Notes under the pieces: generated by a model
Seen by the model: the letters and a program-made list of their open reading frames with translations, nothing else
Database searches by the model: none
Told to the model about the DNA's origin: nothing
Assembly: GCA_034231615.1 (NCBI GenBank)
Contig: CM067306.1
Location: 35,918,019 to 35,982,018 of the forward strand
Reading direction: 5' to 3'
Origin: Meghimatium bilineatum
Lineage: Eukaryota; Mollusca; Gastropoda; Stylommatophora; Philomycidae
Length of the DNA: 64,000 nucleotides
Shown: one piece after another, positions 1 to 11,796 of the stretch
How positions within the stretch are numbered: position 1 is the first letter of the stretch
Layout of the letters: each line of letters starts with the position of its first letter
Program-made: the position numbers and the translations under genes

Positions 1-800
1 TTGTCAATCTTCTACAGATTAGCAGGATGTGGTGCCGAGAACGGAACGCTTTGTGTTATGGTTTACAACGTAGCTTCAATATCTGAGCCTTTCAATCTGA
101 CACGTCAGTCTTCAGCCTGGCTTCTTTGTCTCTTGACCCTATATCATCATCATCAAGTGACATATTCTTTCCAGAACGTAGTCTTTCCTATGGATCTCTT
201 GAATTCTCCGCGGTCTTGAGCAAGTTGTCCTGCATCTTTCAGTGACATGCGCAGGCATTCTTTAATATCTTTTGTCCAACGGCGTCTTGGTCGACCTTTT
301 CCCCTGTTGCCTTCTATCACCCTCCTCCAGTAACACTCTCTCCATGCCATCGTGTCTCTTAATATGACCGAAAAAAACTAGCTTTTTCTTAAATATGGTG
401 TTCAGAAGCCAGCCTTCCTGGACGTTAATAGTTTGTAACACCTCCTGGTTTGTTTTCTTCGCTGTCCATGGTATTCTCAAAACTCTTCTATAACACTTTA
501 ATTCAAATGATGTTATTCTCTTGGTCACTGTTTTATTTAGTGCCCATGCTTCGCATTCATATGTCGCCACAGGAAATACACATGTTCGTAGTAAACACAA
601 TTTGGTTCTTATGTTAGTACCTTGCACATAGTTTCTTTATCTGTTTTAATTTTGCCAGCGCCATTGCCGTTCTTCTCTTCACCCTATATACGATGGAATA
701 ATCAAACCCACTCCAAAACTTCTTTAGTCTCTTCTTACAACATGCATGGAAAGTAAACAGTGTTACCATACTTTGCTTCCCCCTTAGGATCCCGACAGCA
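1..800 (-). mobile_element. SINE-A copy split by LINE-A
   Basis: Bases 1-144 and 681-800 together match the SINE-A consensus visible at 10051-10338 (AGCAGGATGT..., GTTTACA, TGACACATCCGACTTCA-like, CATGCATGGAAGGTAAACAG, CCCGACAACAC). The 3' (GAA)n end would lie left of the window start. Confidence 0.7.
145..680 (-). mobile_element. LINE-A 3' fragment inserted in a SINE-A copy
   Basis: The minus strand encodes the C-terminal part of a non-LTR RT protein: FPVATYECEAWALNKTVTKR, SFELKCYRRVLRIPW, LVFFGHIKRHDGMERVLLEE and, after a frameshift, GKGRPRRRWTKDIKECLRM. It ends in an (ATG)n-type tail. The repeat ACCCTATAT flanks it (136-144 and 681-689), and the SINE-A sequence on both sides is continuous. 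Confidence 0.75.
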
Positions 801-1058
801 CAAAGGAGAGTACAATGATATTATATTTTAGGGAAGAAACGTTGCATATATTGCCAATAATACCACGAAGCCCGTAGATAAGGTGGCTGGGGTGTTTAAA
901 CCTCTCCCCCAGGAAATCAGAACTGCTCGTTTAGTGAGAGGAATTTTTGCCTAAATGTTAAGTATGGAAGCTGCGACAACATCACCTGGGGAGTGGGTAA
1001 CTCTTTCCCTAACGGTTTTTCCACAAAAAGTCATCAAAGGTACTTACATACGAAGATG

Positions 1059-1170
1059 GGCGAATTACACACGAGGATTGGCGAATTACACACGAGGATT
1101 GGCGAATTACACACGAGGATTGGTGAATTACACACGAGGATTGGCGAATTACACACTAGGATTGGCGAAT
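1059..1170. repeat. 21-bp minisatellite
   Basis: About five copies of a 21-bp unit containing CGAATTACACACGAGGATT. The length is a multiple of three, which produces spurious repetitive peptides (LANYTRG). Confidence 0.9.
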
Positions 1171-1237
1171 GCATTTTTATTTAGGTAAACTCACCCCTCC
1201 TCCATGCTAAAACATATCTAAAGCCTTGAATACAAGA

Positions 1238-2094
1238 TTACACCAAATACCACATTGCACCAAATATCACATTGTACCACATATTACATTGTACCAAATA
1301 CGACACTGTACCAAATACCACATTACACCAAATATCACATTGCACCAAATACCACACTGTACCAAATACCACATTACACCAAATATCACATTGTACCACA
1401 TATCACATTGTACCAAATACCACACTGTACCAAATACCACATTACACCAAATATCACATTACACCAAATATCACATTGCACCAAATACCACACTGTACCA
1501 AATAACACATTACACCACATATCACATTACACTAAATATCACGTTACATCAAATATCACATTAAACCAAATATCACACTGTACCAAATACCACATTACAC
1601 AAAATACCGCATTAAACAACATACCACATAACACCAATTACGACAGTGTACACCAAAATGCCACATTGCACCAACTATCACATAGCATAAAATACCACAT
1701 TGTTTACCAAATACTACATTTCACCAAATCCTACATTGCACCAAAACATTGTACCACATACCACATTGCACCAAATACCACATTGCACCAAATATCACAT
1801 TGCACCAAATATCACATTACACCAAATATCACACTGCACCAAATACCACATTACACCAAATATTGCATTGAACCACATACCACCAATTATCACATTGTTT
1901 ACCAAATACCACATTGTTTACCAAATACTACATTGCACGAAATACCACATTTCACCAAATACCACATTGCACCAAATCCCAAATTGCATCAAATACCGCT
2001 GTGCACCAAATACCACATTGTACCAGATACCCCATTCCACCAAATACCACATTTCACCAAATACCTCTTTCCACCAAATACCACAAAAATGCAA
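1238..2094. repeat. 17-bp satellite array
   Basis: About 50 degenerate copies of CACCAAATACCACATTG (17 bp) with C/T and A/G alternation between neighbours. Because 17 is not a multiple of three, every + frame cycles through the same 17-residue peptide, which explains the long open frames here. These are not genes. Confidence 0.92.
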
Positions 2095-2804
2095 GAAGTG
2101 GTGTTGCCTTGTACATTGCTATCGGTTGTACAACTGTTGGTGATCTCGTGCAAATGTTTTGATCCGCATGGTATGAACCTGGAAAACATACTGAAAAAAC
2201 ACCGTGTATTTATGGAAATCAGTCATAGACCTCTAGATACACATGGACTTGATAAACGTCACACATAGAGGCCGCTGTTGCTAAAAGTAGCCGGAAGTTT
2301 ACGTTTTGAATAATGTCGCACAGAAAACAATTACTTAATTATTTTTTTTAAAGAAAATCTTGGCTATTTTTCGTAACATAGACCCCTTTCTTAGATTCTT
2401 ATCAGATACAAGTATCTAATGAAATTAATTATGTCCATAGAAAATGTATCCTCTCACGCTAAAAACATTTATTTTAGCAGAAAAAGTACCAAACAAAATA
2501 TTTTTTATTTCACACTTTAAAAAAACCAAAAAAACTTTCTAATCCGAGCACTAATTGCTGTAAATAAACAGTATTGTTTATATCAACTTTTATCAACCCC
2601 ATTTCCTCTTTGGCAACAATTGTCAATTTTTGTTCCAGATCCCCTCAACAGTCAACCCCGCCAACAGTTAGGTTGAGGTAATTCATGTACATTCTCATGT
2701 GGATAAAATGGTAGTGGTGGATATGGGAGACACAATCGCAAGTTGCATTGGTTGCCTGACCTCATAGATGAAAGTGACACAGAAGTCAAGTTGAAGGCGG
2801 GCGT
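2095..2804. other. No gene seen
   Basis: AT-rich sequence without a convincing reading frame or known repeat; poly-A/T runs near 2340-2550. Confidence 0.5.
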
Positions 2805-2925
2805 TTCATGCTAAAAATTGCAGATATCGCAGCTATGCTGTAAACCATAACATAACGAACTGCGTTATCGGGACTATAACTTAATAACCAGGGGAACCTG
2901 AGAACGAACGCAGAAGAAGAACAGG
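2805..2925 (+). mobile_element. SINE-A partial copy
   Basis: The 3' part of SINE-A: GCAGATATCGCAGC, TGTAAACCATAACATAACG and the end GAGAACGAACGCAGAAGAAG. Confidence 0.75.
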
Positions 2926-3594
2926 AAGAAAAGATGAAGAAGAAAACAATGAAAAAGATAAAAATGACGGGTGAAATGTAGAGTGAAGTGAAAGGGCTTA
3001 CTAAACACACAAAAATATGGATTGTGGGGTTCCAGCGCTCCGCTGGGAGTTGTAAGATGAATAATGATTTTATTTAATGATGAAACGGAAATATAAGTAA
3101 ATTATAGATAACTAGTTTCTCATATCCTAGCCTAAAGCTGCACACTCAATTCCACCTCCTACAAAAGCATGTAACATTTAAGATAACACATTTATTCCGT
3201 TATTTCATTACGTCGCCTGTTGTTTTTTTATTTGTTTTTTTTTTTTTTACACTGTAGGTAGCTCTTCTGCATTCAATGATATAAAAATGCATTCATATCC
3301 GTTGATATTTACAATACATCGCAATTTACAGAATCATTCAAGCTGTTTTAGAGTTGCCAATTTCGCCAATTCATAAATAAGTTTGACAAACTTAGCCATT
3401 TTAAAATGTCGTTGGCGATAAAAATTAGTTATTATAATATTATATTTTAACCAATTGGAAAACATATTAACTTTTACGTATTTTGTTGGTTGATTTTTTA
3501 AAGGCTGCAGCGCATCATATTCATAATGATGATGATGGTGTTCCTCCTTCGCAAGTGAAGATGAGCATGGCATGAAAAAACATTAAATGCGATG

Positions 3595-3638
<44 letters not shown>

Positions 3639-3650
3639 TTAGAAATTAAC
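2926..3650. other. AT-rich stretch with simple repeats, no gene seen
   Basis: It contains a T run (about 3222-3249) and an (AT)n microsatellite (about 3596-3631). Reading frames here are short and unconvincing. Confidence 0.5.
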
Positions 3651-3654
3651 TAAT

Positions 3655-4030
3655 TTGGTTTGTGAGTTCGTAGATGCCCGATGAGTCCGATTTGTGCACG
3701 GAAAGTTCTATTGCAGTGCATGCAAGAGTGCTGAAGGTTCGGGGTAGGAGAATTTACGGATTTGTCCTTCCGCTTTATGCGCTTGTGGATTGCCCGCAGT
3801 ATTTTTTCTTTTTCAAATTTCTTGATGCCAGCAGTGATCTGGGTGTGCCAGGCTTAGCGATCATCAAGTGCTGTAGTCTCCCAGGAGTTAAGATCGATGC
3901 TCCAGTTCTTGAGGGAGCTTTTTTAGGTGATCCTTGAAGTGCTTTTTCTGCCCTCCACTTGAACGTTTACCTTCGCACAACTCCCCATAGAATAATCTCT
4001 TTGGAAGGCGCTTGTCTGGTATAATGTAGA
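3655..4030 (-). mobile_element. LINE-C 3' relic ending in a C2H2 zinc finger
   Basis: The minus strand reads LPDKRLPKRLFYGELCEGKR, GGQKKHFKDHLKK and, at the 3' end, CMHCNRTFRAQIGLIGHLRT, a C2H2 finger. The same C-terminal layout (LFYGxL, GGQKKR, then a finger) occurs at 22570-23690, 49450-50015 and 59505-59900. Confidence 0.7.
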
Positions 4031-5020
4031 GATAAACCTATTATTTTTTGGCTGTAGTAATTATGAAAGCAAAATTTAAGTTTCATTGCAATCTCCGCCT
4101 ATGTTGAATGTGTCGAACCATTCATGTCACTGAAACAGCGCATATTTCTATTCTCTAGAATAATAGTCTGGTAGGACCATATACCTGCTACAAAATAGAA
4201 CGACGCCACAATATTGCTCTTGAATGATACTGATGCACAATAGCCTGCGACAGAAGCTGAATCTGGAACCTTGGCTGTTTGAGACTTGCTCTTTTCCATA
4301 CCGCCGGCGTGCCGCCACATAGTATTTTGTTTAAATTTGTGAAGATATTAAGATTCACTCAAAAATAACGTTATTTGCACAAATGTTTCTCTCTTCACTG
4401 CTGTCAAAATACTACCAAGAAACAGAGCACACATTAATCTTACAGAAACAACTATTCGAATTCTATTGATCATTTCATTGAATTCGAATTTGTGATTACT
4501 TCACTTTATTGATTTTTAATGTTATATCTTAACATAAGATATAAGTTTGGCCAGTCTTTTTCCAATTCTCACTTAAAATTTTGTATATTCTAAGTTTCAA
4601 ATATCTGGAAAAAGAACAGACATTTGACATATTTGATACGTACAGTGAGATAACAGAAGCCCCTGTGGATATTGTTATTATTTCAATCAATCTCATGTCG
4701 AATGTAGGTGCAGACTTCGATGTCTAAAACTGCACAAAATAGCTTCAAATGTGAGTATCCCTTGATGAAAGCGAACTCTGTTCACGAAATAGCGCAATAA
4801 TTTGATTAATTTTTCCTATCCTCTTTATTAGATTAGTCAGTCTGAAGATTGGTTTTGAAGTTGCTGGTTCATGACACTCCATTATCCCCTACGGGAATTG
4901 TAAGCAAAAATAATTCGCCATCTGCTGAAAGAGACGAACTTGATCCCATGATGTCTGGAGTGTTCATGCTTAACAGACGTTGGTTCAGCGAAGTGATCAT
5001 TGTTCCCAGTGATGTCTAGG
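4031..5020. other. No gene seen; short dispersed repeat
   Basis: AT-rich sequence. At 4831-4885 lies a short motif (TTAGTCAGTCTGAAGATTGG) that recurs at about 5325-5375 and 5455-5500, so it is a dispersed repeat of unknown type. Confidence 0.45.
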
Positions 5021-5024
5021 TGTT

Positions 5025-5290
5025 GCAAGGCCCGAAAGGGGAGCAAAGGATAACAACACTATTTATTTTCTATGCATGTCGTAAGAGGCGACTAAAGAGA
5101 TTAACTGGAGTTGACTGTCCTATCCCATATAGTGTCAAATAGACTCAAAAAATATGCTGAAGTCGGCTTTGTCAGGCCGAGAGGCGCAGAAATCGCAGCA
5201 AAACTGTAAACCATGACACAGCGCATTTCATTCTCCGAACTGCATCCTGGAAGTCTGCAAAAGTTTGAGAACGAACAGAAGAACAAAGAT
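5025..5290 (+). mobile_element. SINE-A, nearly complete
   Basis: It runs from GGCCCGAAAGGGGAGCAAAG through GCATGTCGTAAGAGGCGACT and CATGCTGAAGTCGG-like sequence to TTTGAGAACGAACAGAAGAAC. Confidence 0.8.
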
Positions 5291-5539
5291 TCAAGAAAGA
5301 TTGTTCCTTGTTCTTGGCAGGTTAGTCAACCTGAAGACTGGCTTTGAAATCGTCTGATCATGACACGCCCTGTTTTCTAATATCATTAGATTAATCATAC
5401 TGCAGACAGTTGTTGAAGTCACCTGGCCATGTCATTGTTTTATCTCTTGCTCACCTCAAGTTAGTCAATCCCTAGGCTGGGATTGAAGTTGTCAGATGCT
5501 TGAGTTAAGGTTTTCCTTTATTCTAGTATATCTTCTGCA

Positions 5540-5930
5540 TTGATCTTTCCTATCATTGTATGGGTCCAGAGATGACATGCACACTAGAGTGCACAGGTCG
5601 GCGCTCCATAGCTGGTCGATCATCAGGGTCAGCGAAACACAACTGGCCAAGACCCTCGGTACACTTCCACGCAGTGGGCCTGGAAACAGGAGTGCAGCAA
5701 CCCTGCTGTAGCCTGGCCAAGTACTAGGGATCAAAGATACGGGAATGCCAACCCGGCCCAAAAAATGCTGGCTGTAGACAGATGTGTCAGGTCGAAAGGC
5801 GCAGATAACGCAGCTTGATGTAAAACATGACACATCGCAGATCACCCTCATACGTCCTTCTCAGGACGGTCAGCGGAATGCTTTTAGAGGGTCCGCCGCA
5901 AGGCGTACGACGAAGAAGAAGAAGATATCA
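5540..5930 (+). repeat. Composite repeat with SINE-A-like 3' part
   Basis: The segment from 5775 matches SINE-A (GATGTGTCAGG, GGCGCAGATAACGCAGC) but changes after 5845 and ends GTACGACGAAGAAGAAGAAG. The upstream part (GGGCCTGGAAACAGGAGTGC) faintly resembles the repeat at 18238-18425. Confidence 0.45.
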
Positions 5931-5934
5931 TTGT

Positions 5935-6460
5935 ATAGCGAATCCATTTCTCATTCTTAATATATTCTGTACACGTACATGACAGGTGGCAAAGTTACTA
6001 TTATATGCTCTGTGTTTGCCCCTATACTGAGAAGAAATGCATGTGTTGTGTCATGGTTTATATCTTGACTATCGCTATGACACATCATATTTCATCGTGA
6101 ATTTTAGTCACTTTATCCTCTATGAGATTTCATAAACTCCACTCCAAAACTCCCTTAGTTTCTTCCTGCAACATGTGTGATTTACCAATTCTGACACCTG
6201 CTGTAAACATGCGTTTTATGTAATAAAGAAATTTGTATTGGAAACACTGTAGTCATAACATACTGCACACACAAATACGTGTATAATTGTATTGTCTCGC
6301 ATACAGGGATGGTATAGGTAGAGTTCATAGAAGGTTGACGTACAGATATTTTTTGTTTAAAATCAAAACTGATTCTTTTTAGTCGGGGATACGTGTATAT
6401 ATATATAAATAGAAACAACGCTGGGATTTTATTGTCTATGTGCAGCACAATTCACGAGAA
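5935..6460. other. No gene seen
   Basis: AT-rich sequence with no domain-bearing frame. About 6120-6180 resembles a fragment of SINE-A (CTCCACTCCAAAACTCCCTTAG). Confidence 0.4.
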
Positions 6461-6464
6461 GAAT

Positions 6465-6887
6465 TGCAATAGCAACATTAAAACGAGGACAAAAGAAACA
6501 TCATTGGCACAGCACCAACAGTAAAGCTAAACTACATTTTATTAGAGAAATAATGTTTCCAGTAGAAAATCATGGAAGTGAAACATCTACATTTAATAAA
6601 GTAGTGGCAAAAAGAATTTCTGTCTACGAAATGAGATGGTTCAGAAGGATTTTGAGAATGTAATGGATAGCAGAAACAGACAAATCAAGAAATGTTGAGA
6701 ACCGTAAATGTGAAAGAGGGTTGGCGGCTCTTTAAACATCATTATCGTAAGGGCTTTTTTTTTACCGTATAGAAAGACAAAACATCGTGGAAAAACGTGT
6801 AATTGAAGGTATGGTTGCTTGTAACAGAGGAAATAACCGCCCAAGACAGAGATGGACAAGAGAATTTTCAGAGTGCTTAAACATGTC
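6465..6887 (+). mobile_element. LINE-A 3' relic
   Basis: The translation in broken frames resembles the family at 145-680: FPVENHGSET, KRISVYEMRWFRRILRM, then GNNRPRQRWTREFSECLNM. It is directly followed by a reversed SINE-A fragment. Confidence 0.65.
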
Positions 6888-7010
6888 CTTTCTTCTCATC
6901 TTCTGAGTTCGTTCTCAAACTACTGCCCCTTAACAGAATGTAGTCCGGGGGGACGAAATGTACTGTGTCATGGTCTTCAGCTTGGTTGTGATAGACGTGT
7001 CTTTCAGCCG
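6888..7010 (-). mobile_element. SINE-A partial copy
   Basis: TTCTGAGTTCGTTCTCAAAC followed by CAGAATGTAGTCCGG and GTGTCATGGT; the rest of the element is missing. Confidence 0.7.
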
Positions 7011-7257
7011 GACACAATTGATTTAGTAATGGCGTCTGTATAATTTTGACATTTTATGAGATGTGACAGCAACTTAAAATAAACCTAGGTAGTAGTTTCT
7101 TACGATATGCATAACAGGTCACAGTATTGCTATCCTGTGCACCCCTTTCATGCCTCGTCAATACTATGGGGGTCCTGGCCATTCTGAAAAAAATGTTGCT
7201 AGAGTATCTTGTTTCGAATTAGCAATAAATCCACCATAATTGGATGTAAATATTTCT

Positions 7258-7350
7258 AGGCAATATAAATACTTTAGTGGGTTGTCATTGTTTTCGTACC
7301 TGTCAGGATGCACATTTTCCTGCGGCGGGGGTTGAATCAGGTGTCAATTT
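7258..7350 (-). mobile_element. SINE-B (tRNA-derived) fragment
   Basis: GGCAATATAAATAC, GTTGTCATTG and GGATGCACATTTTCC match the family seen best at 15497-15650. Its B-box-like TTGAATC is on the minus strand. Confidence 0.6.
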
Positions 7351-7610
7351 CATTCTAAAATTGAGAGAAATTAAAAGAACAGGCGATGCTGGCTTCACTG
7401 GAGTCTGTGAAAGGATGCATTTCCTTTGGTATCTCCTCTTGATCCATGACATTGAGATGGACAAGACTGTTCGTGGGAGATTTCTGGAAAATATAATCGC
7501 TGTTAGAAAGTAGATAGATAAGATTGAGAAATAGAGTGTTTAATTCAGGAGCTTCGGGAACTGCTAGCATCCATACGCTTAATCTTTTGCTCAAACTGAA
7601 AGAGACGAAA

Positions 7611-7795
7611 CTTCTCTGGGAGTGATCTACGAGCATATGCTTGCTGTCGTTGGTTAAGCCACTGACAAATTCCTGATCTTGTAGTATCTCTAGTGGTTAC
7701 TTCTCTGGGAATGATCGACGAGCATATGCTTGCTGTCGTCGGTTAAGCAGCTGAAAAATTCCTGATCCTTTAGTAGCTCTAAAGGTTTAGTCGAG
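7611..7795. repeat. 92-bp tandem duplication
   Basis: Two copies of a unit starting CTTCTCTGGGA and containing GAGCATATGCTTGCTGTCGT and AAATTCCTGATC. Confidence 0.85.
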
Positions 7796-8560
7796 CATCC
7801 TTGTAAACAATGTTTATTATTTGATCGAATATTCTTATAAATAATGTGTAATCTTTGATTAAATATAAATATCATTATAAATATTTCTTAACTTTTGATC
7901 GATCATCTTTATAACAATAAAGATTGTTGGATTGACAATCAAATTGTATAAGTCGCTGGTGCTTTCTGTTGTGTTGTATGGTTGTGAGAGTTGGGCACTC
8001 ACTGCGGACATGGAGAGAAGATTACAAGCTTTCGAGTACAAATGCTACAGACGAATTCTACGAATTTCCTATAGGGAAAATAAGACCAATGTGTACGTAA
8101 GAAGTAAGGTAGAGATGTGTGCAAGTGTTCAGGAGCCATTGCTTTCAATAGTGAAACGACGAGAACTAGAATGGTTCGGACATGTATGCAGGCACGATTC
8201 ATTGTCAAAAAAAATACTGCAGGGAACTGTCGAGGGTGGAAGAAGCAGAGGAGGGCAATAAAGACATGGACAGACAACATCAAGGAATGGACAGTGCAAG
8301 ATATTTCCACATTCATCCGCATCGCTGAGGATAGAATTCGCTGGAGGAATCTGTGTGCTGAGGCATCCAATGTGGTACCCCTACAGCCCTGAAGGGTTAT
8401 GGGTTTATTGATTGATTGATTGATTGATAACAAATTGGCAAATTTTTGGTCGCGTAACCTTATGAACATTTTTTAACCTTTGGTCGCGTATATTTATCAA
8501 CATTTTAAATTTGGTCGAGCATCCTTGCAACATTTCGAAACCTGCAATCTAATATTTTTA
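7796..8560. repeat. Degenerate ~40-bp tandem repeat split by LINE-E
   Basis: Units containing TTTGGTCGAGCATCCTTGTA or variants (TTGATCGATCATCTTTATAA) lie on both sides of 7918-8426, so the LINE entered an existing array. Confidence 0.6.
7918..8426 (+). mobile_element. LINE-E 3' fragment
   Basis: It encodes the C-terminal end of a non-LTR RT protein: IKLYKSLVLSVVLYGCESWA, AFEYKCYRRILRISYRENKT, LEWFGHVCRHDSLSKKILQG and, shifted, KTWTDNIKEW, ending at a stop before a (TTGA)n tail. ATAACAA flanks it (7911-7917 and 8427-8433), a probable 7-bp target duplication. Closely related to 12492-13417. Confidence 0.8.
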
Positions 8561-9279
8561 CTTGACATTTCCTGCTATTGACAAGGTAATTAACATGAGC
8601 AATTTCAAAGAAACTTGGCACAAGGTGCTATACTAACAACATTTGTTCTGAGCCCAACGTTTTACCAGCACGCTCTGTTTACTTCTGCTTGTATGTAAAC
8701 TTCTATGTGTATGTGTGCCCATGTATGTGTGTGACTGTTCTTGCATAAAAATATACAACAGGTTCAGCAATCGTCTTGTTCAGCAATCGCCACGCTCTGC
8801 GTTTTCTGTGTAATAATTTACATTTTTATCAACCATCTCGATAGATTTAACAGAAGTACTCCGCATTCCTTGTTACAAACAGGAGGCTGTTAAGATCGGT
8901 TATATAGGCCTATGACTAGGTCGGGATTGACTACAAACGGGACTAGCTACCAACAGGGTTGGTTACATACAGAGCTGGGTTCTAGTTGAAAGACAGAGGC
9001 AAATCGAACATTTAAATTTATCATTATATAAAAACCTGTCCAATGACATTTTGGGTCAGCATAGGGTTCATCATCTGCTTTTTAAACTATTCATGATAAT
9101 AAATATGTCCTTGCTATGTTTTTCTACCATGATGCAAAAATGGGAGATTTGTCGTGTTCGTTTATAGCTCAATGCAGACAAGAACCATCCACTGCATAGC
9201 GATATTGAGAATCTGTTTATAGCTGTGCACCAGCGCAGACTAGAACCATCCACTACATGATGATATTGGAAAGATCGAA
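8561..9279. other. No gene seen
   Basis: No convincing coding frame or recognised repeat. Confidence 0.45.
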
Positions 9280-9400
9280 GGTAACAGATTAAAAATGGGC
9301 TCTGTATGTACCAGGTTTGAATCCCTACACAGGAAGTTATACATCCGGACCGTTCATTAAACAATGGCACACTACTGGACGTATTTATATTGCTTAGAAT
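9280..9400 (+). mobile_element. SINE-B (tRNA-derived) partial copy
   Basis: A B-box-like CCAGGTTTGAATCCC is followed by TACATCCGGACCGTTCATTA and GTATTTATATTGC, the same 3' part as in the other SINE-B copies. Confidence 0.6.
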
Positions 9401-9709
9401 ATCAAAACAGACACGAAAATGATGTGTTGATGGCTACGTTCTGAATAGGATAGGCTGTTAGAAATAGTGTGGGCAATGTTTTTTATATCACTTTTAAATC
9501 ACTATATTTTCAGCAAATGTATCATTGGACCGGGAGGAGGGTTATAATATATTTAACTTGATGAATTATGACTGTGGGTTATCATCTATTTTAATTGATG
9601 AATTTAATTAATGACTGTGAGTTGTCATTATTTCCCATTGGAAAATCCATAGAAGTTTCTACCCCGTCTCGATAAATCCATCAGATTGTACCGGTTGACA
9701 CTTCTAGTT

Positions 9710-11136
9710 GATGTAAACTTCGCCCTCAAACAACTTTCAGAAAAGCGACAGAACATAACCAAGACTTATATTTGGCGTTCGTGGACCAAGAGAAAGCTTT
9801 TGACAGAGTGGATAGAGCACAATTATGGATAACATTACAAACATATGGAGTTCCACAACATCTTATAAACCTATGTCAGAGCATATACACCAATAGTCAA
9901 TGCGCAGTAAGAACGAGCGCAGGCACATTCGCTTATTTTCAAATCCACACGGTAGTGAGACAGGGTTGTGTACTATCCCCCCCCCCCTATTGTTTATAAC
10001 ATACATACATCACATCTGCAAAGTAGCAAATACAACGGGAAAAAACTATCTTCTTCTTCTTCTTCTGCTTTCGCTCTCAAACTTCTGCAGATTAGCAGGA
10101 TGTAGTCCGGAGAACGGAATGAGTTGTGTCATGGTTTACAGCATTGCTGCGATATATGTGCCGTTTGGCCTGACACATCCGACTTCATCATGGCTTTGGG
10201 TCAATGGCCCTATATGGGATGGGACAGCCAACTCCATCCCATAACCTATTTAGTCGCCTCTTACGACATGCATGGAAGGTAAACAGCGTTGCTATTCTTT
10301 GCCCCCCTTTCGGGCCCCGGCAACACACGGGCGGAAAACAATCTGAAAGTTAACTTAAACGAATTGCTTTTTGCAGACGACCAAGCACTAGTAGCATCAT
10401 CAGAAAAGCAACTGCAAAGATAAATAGACAGATTAAATCAAACATGCCAAACCTTTGACATGAAGATAAACATAGAAAAGACTGCAGTAATGAAGATAGG
10501 AAGAACAGAAAGAAACACCAATATATATATATATATTAGAAACAACAGAAAGATTTCACATATCTAGGAAGCAATATAATAACAGACGGCAAGAGCGGTA
10601 GGGAAATACACAATAGATGTAGTAAAGCATACCAGGGGCCCTAGGGCAAATGACACCAATCTTCAGAAACAAAAATGTACATTTAAACACCAAAATAACA
10701 CTATTCAAAACGATTATTATGCCAACGCTATGCTACCATGTCAAACATGGACAACTACAGCACAAGACAAACGTAAACTTGTGACGGCTGAAATGGCATG
10801 CTTGCGCAGAATTATAGGAATATTGCTAAGAGAGTGAGAAATGAGGACATTAGATAAAGAACCAGCACCGTCCCAATCTTGGAATATAGTAAGAGCCAAC
10901 AGATCAAATGGTTTTCACACATCAGTAGACTACCAACAGACAGCATACCACAACAAGCTATGTTACACAGATACAGTGAAGGCAGACCTAGAGGTCGACC
11001 TCGAAAACGATGGACCACCGAAATAAAAGAGGCAGTAAATACCACAATATACTCAGAACACACAAGGGCCATATCCAGCGAACTCTTCTACCCCTGACGC
11101 TGAAAGGCAATAAAGGATTTAGCCAATAGATAGATA
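9710..11136 (+). mobile_element. LINE-D, 5'-truncated, with nested SINE-A
   Basis: Flanked by the 13-bp repeat GACACTTCTAGTT (9697-9709 and 11137-11149) and ending in (GATA)n. It encodes RT blocks AFVDQEKAFDRVDRAQLW, VRQGCVLSPP, then after a SINE-A insertion a degraded FADD region (LLFADDQALVASS near 10365) and the C-terminal HISRLPTDSIPQQAMLHRYS and GRPRGRPRKRWTTEIKEAV. Frames are broken in several places. Confidence 0.82.
10051..10338 (-). mobile_element. SINE-A, complete copy nested in LINE-D
   Basis: It starts (CTT)n, then CTGCTTTCGCTCTCAAACTT, AGCAGGATGTAGTCCGGAGA, GGGATGGGACAGCCAACTCC, CGACATGCATGGAAGGTAAA and ends near CCCCGGCAACACACGG. This is one of the best copies for defining the roughly 285-bp family. 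No tRNA-like B box is seen, so its head is of unknown origin. Confidence 0.85.
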
Positions 11137-11377
11137 GACACTTCTAGTTCGTTGTAGATTTATCAGTCTTTGTATATGTTATTTCTCTTTACGGGCTGTT
11201 GCAATCTTTACACCAATCTCCTACAGTATTAAGAGCAACCATGATTCATGTCATAATTTGTTCACCCACATCGTGACGTCTTGTTTACTAGGTATTCTTT
11301 CAAGGACATCTGGGAATTATTGAAGGGAGCTACAGAGCTGCACGCTACGAGTGAGATAATCTTGACATGCGATGCGC

Positions 11378-11745
11378 CCTATCCATGAGATGGGATACTA
11401 TTGGTAGCAAATCCTTGAGATGGGATACTATTGATAGCTTATCCTTGAGATGGGATACTATTGATAGCTTATCCTTGAGATGGGATACTATTGGTAGCTT
11501 ATCCATGAGATGGGATACTATTGGTAGCTTATCCTTGAGATGGGATACTATTGGTAGCTTATCCTTGAGATGGGATACTATTGGTAGCAAATCCTTGAGA
11601 TGGGATACTATTGATAGCTTATCCTTGAGATGGGATACTATTTGTAGCTTATCCATGAGATGGGATACTATTGGTAGCTTATCCATGAGATGGGATACTA
11701 TTGGTAGCTTATCCTTGAGATGGGATACTATTGGTAGCATATCCT
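11378..11745. repeat. 30-bp minisatellite
   Basis: About 12 near-perfect 30-bp units containing CCTTGAGATGGGATACTATT. Both strands stay open (decapeptide repeats RWDTIGSLSL on + and LPIVSHLKDK on -) simply because 30 is a multiple of three and the unit lacks stops. Confidence 0.93.
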
Positions 11746-11796
11746 ACTCATAACGCAGCCATCAACCAAGTATTTTTGAATGTAGTGATTTTCTGT

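Noticed and set aside
1226-2268. Long His/Thr/Cys-rich open frames (112, 337 and 147 codons)
   Set aside because: They are read-through of the 17-bp satellite; all frames give the same cyclic peptide.
11345-11753. Decapeptide-repeat proteins on both strands
   Set aside because: A product of the stop-free 30-bp minisatellite, with no start context or homology.
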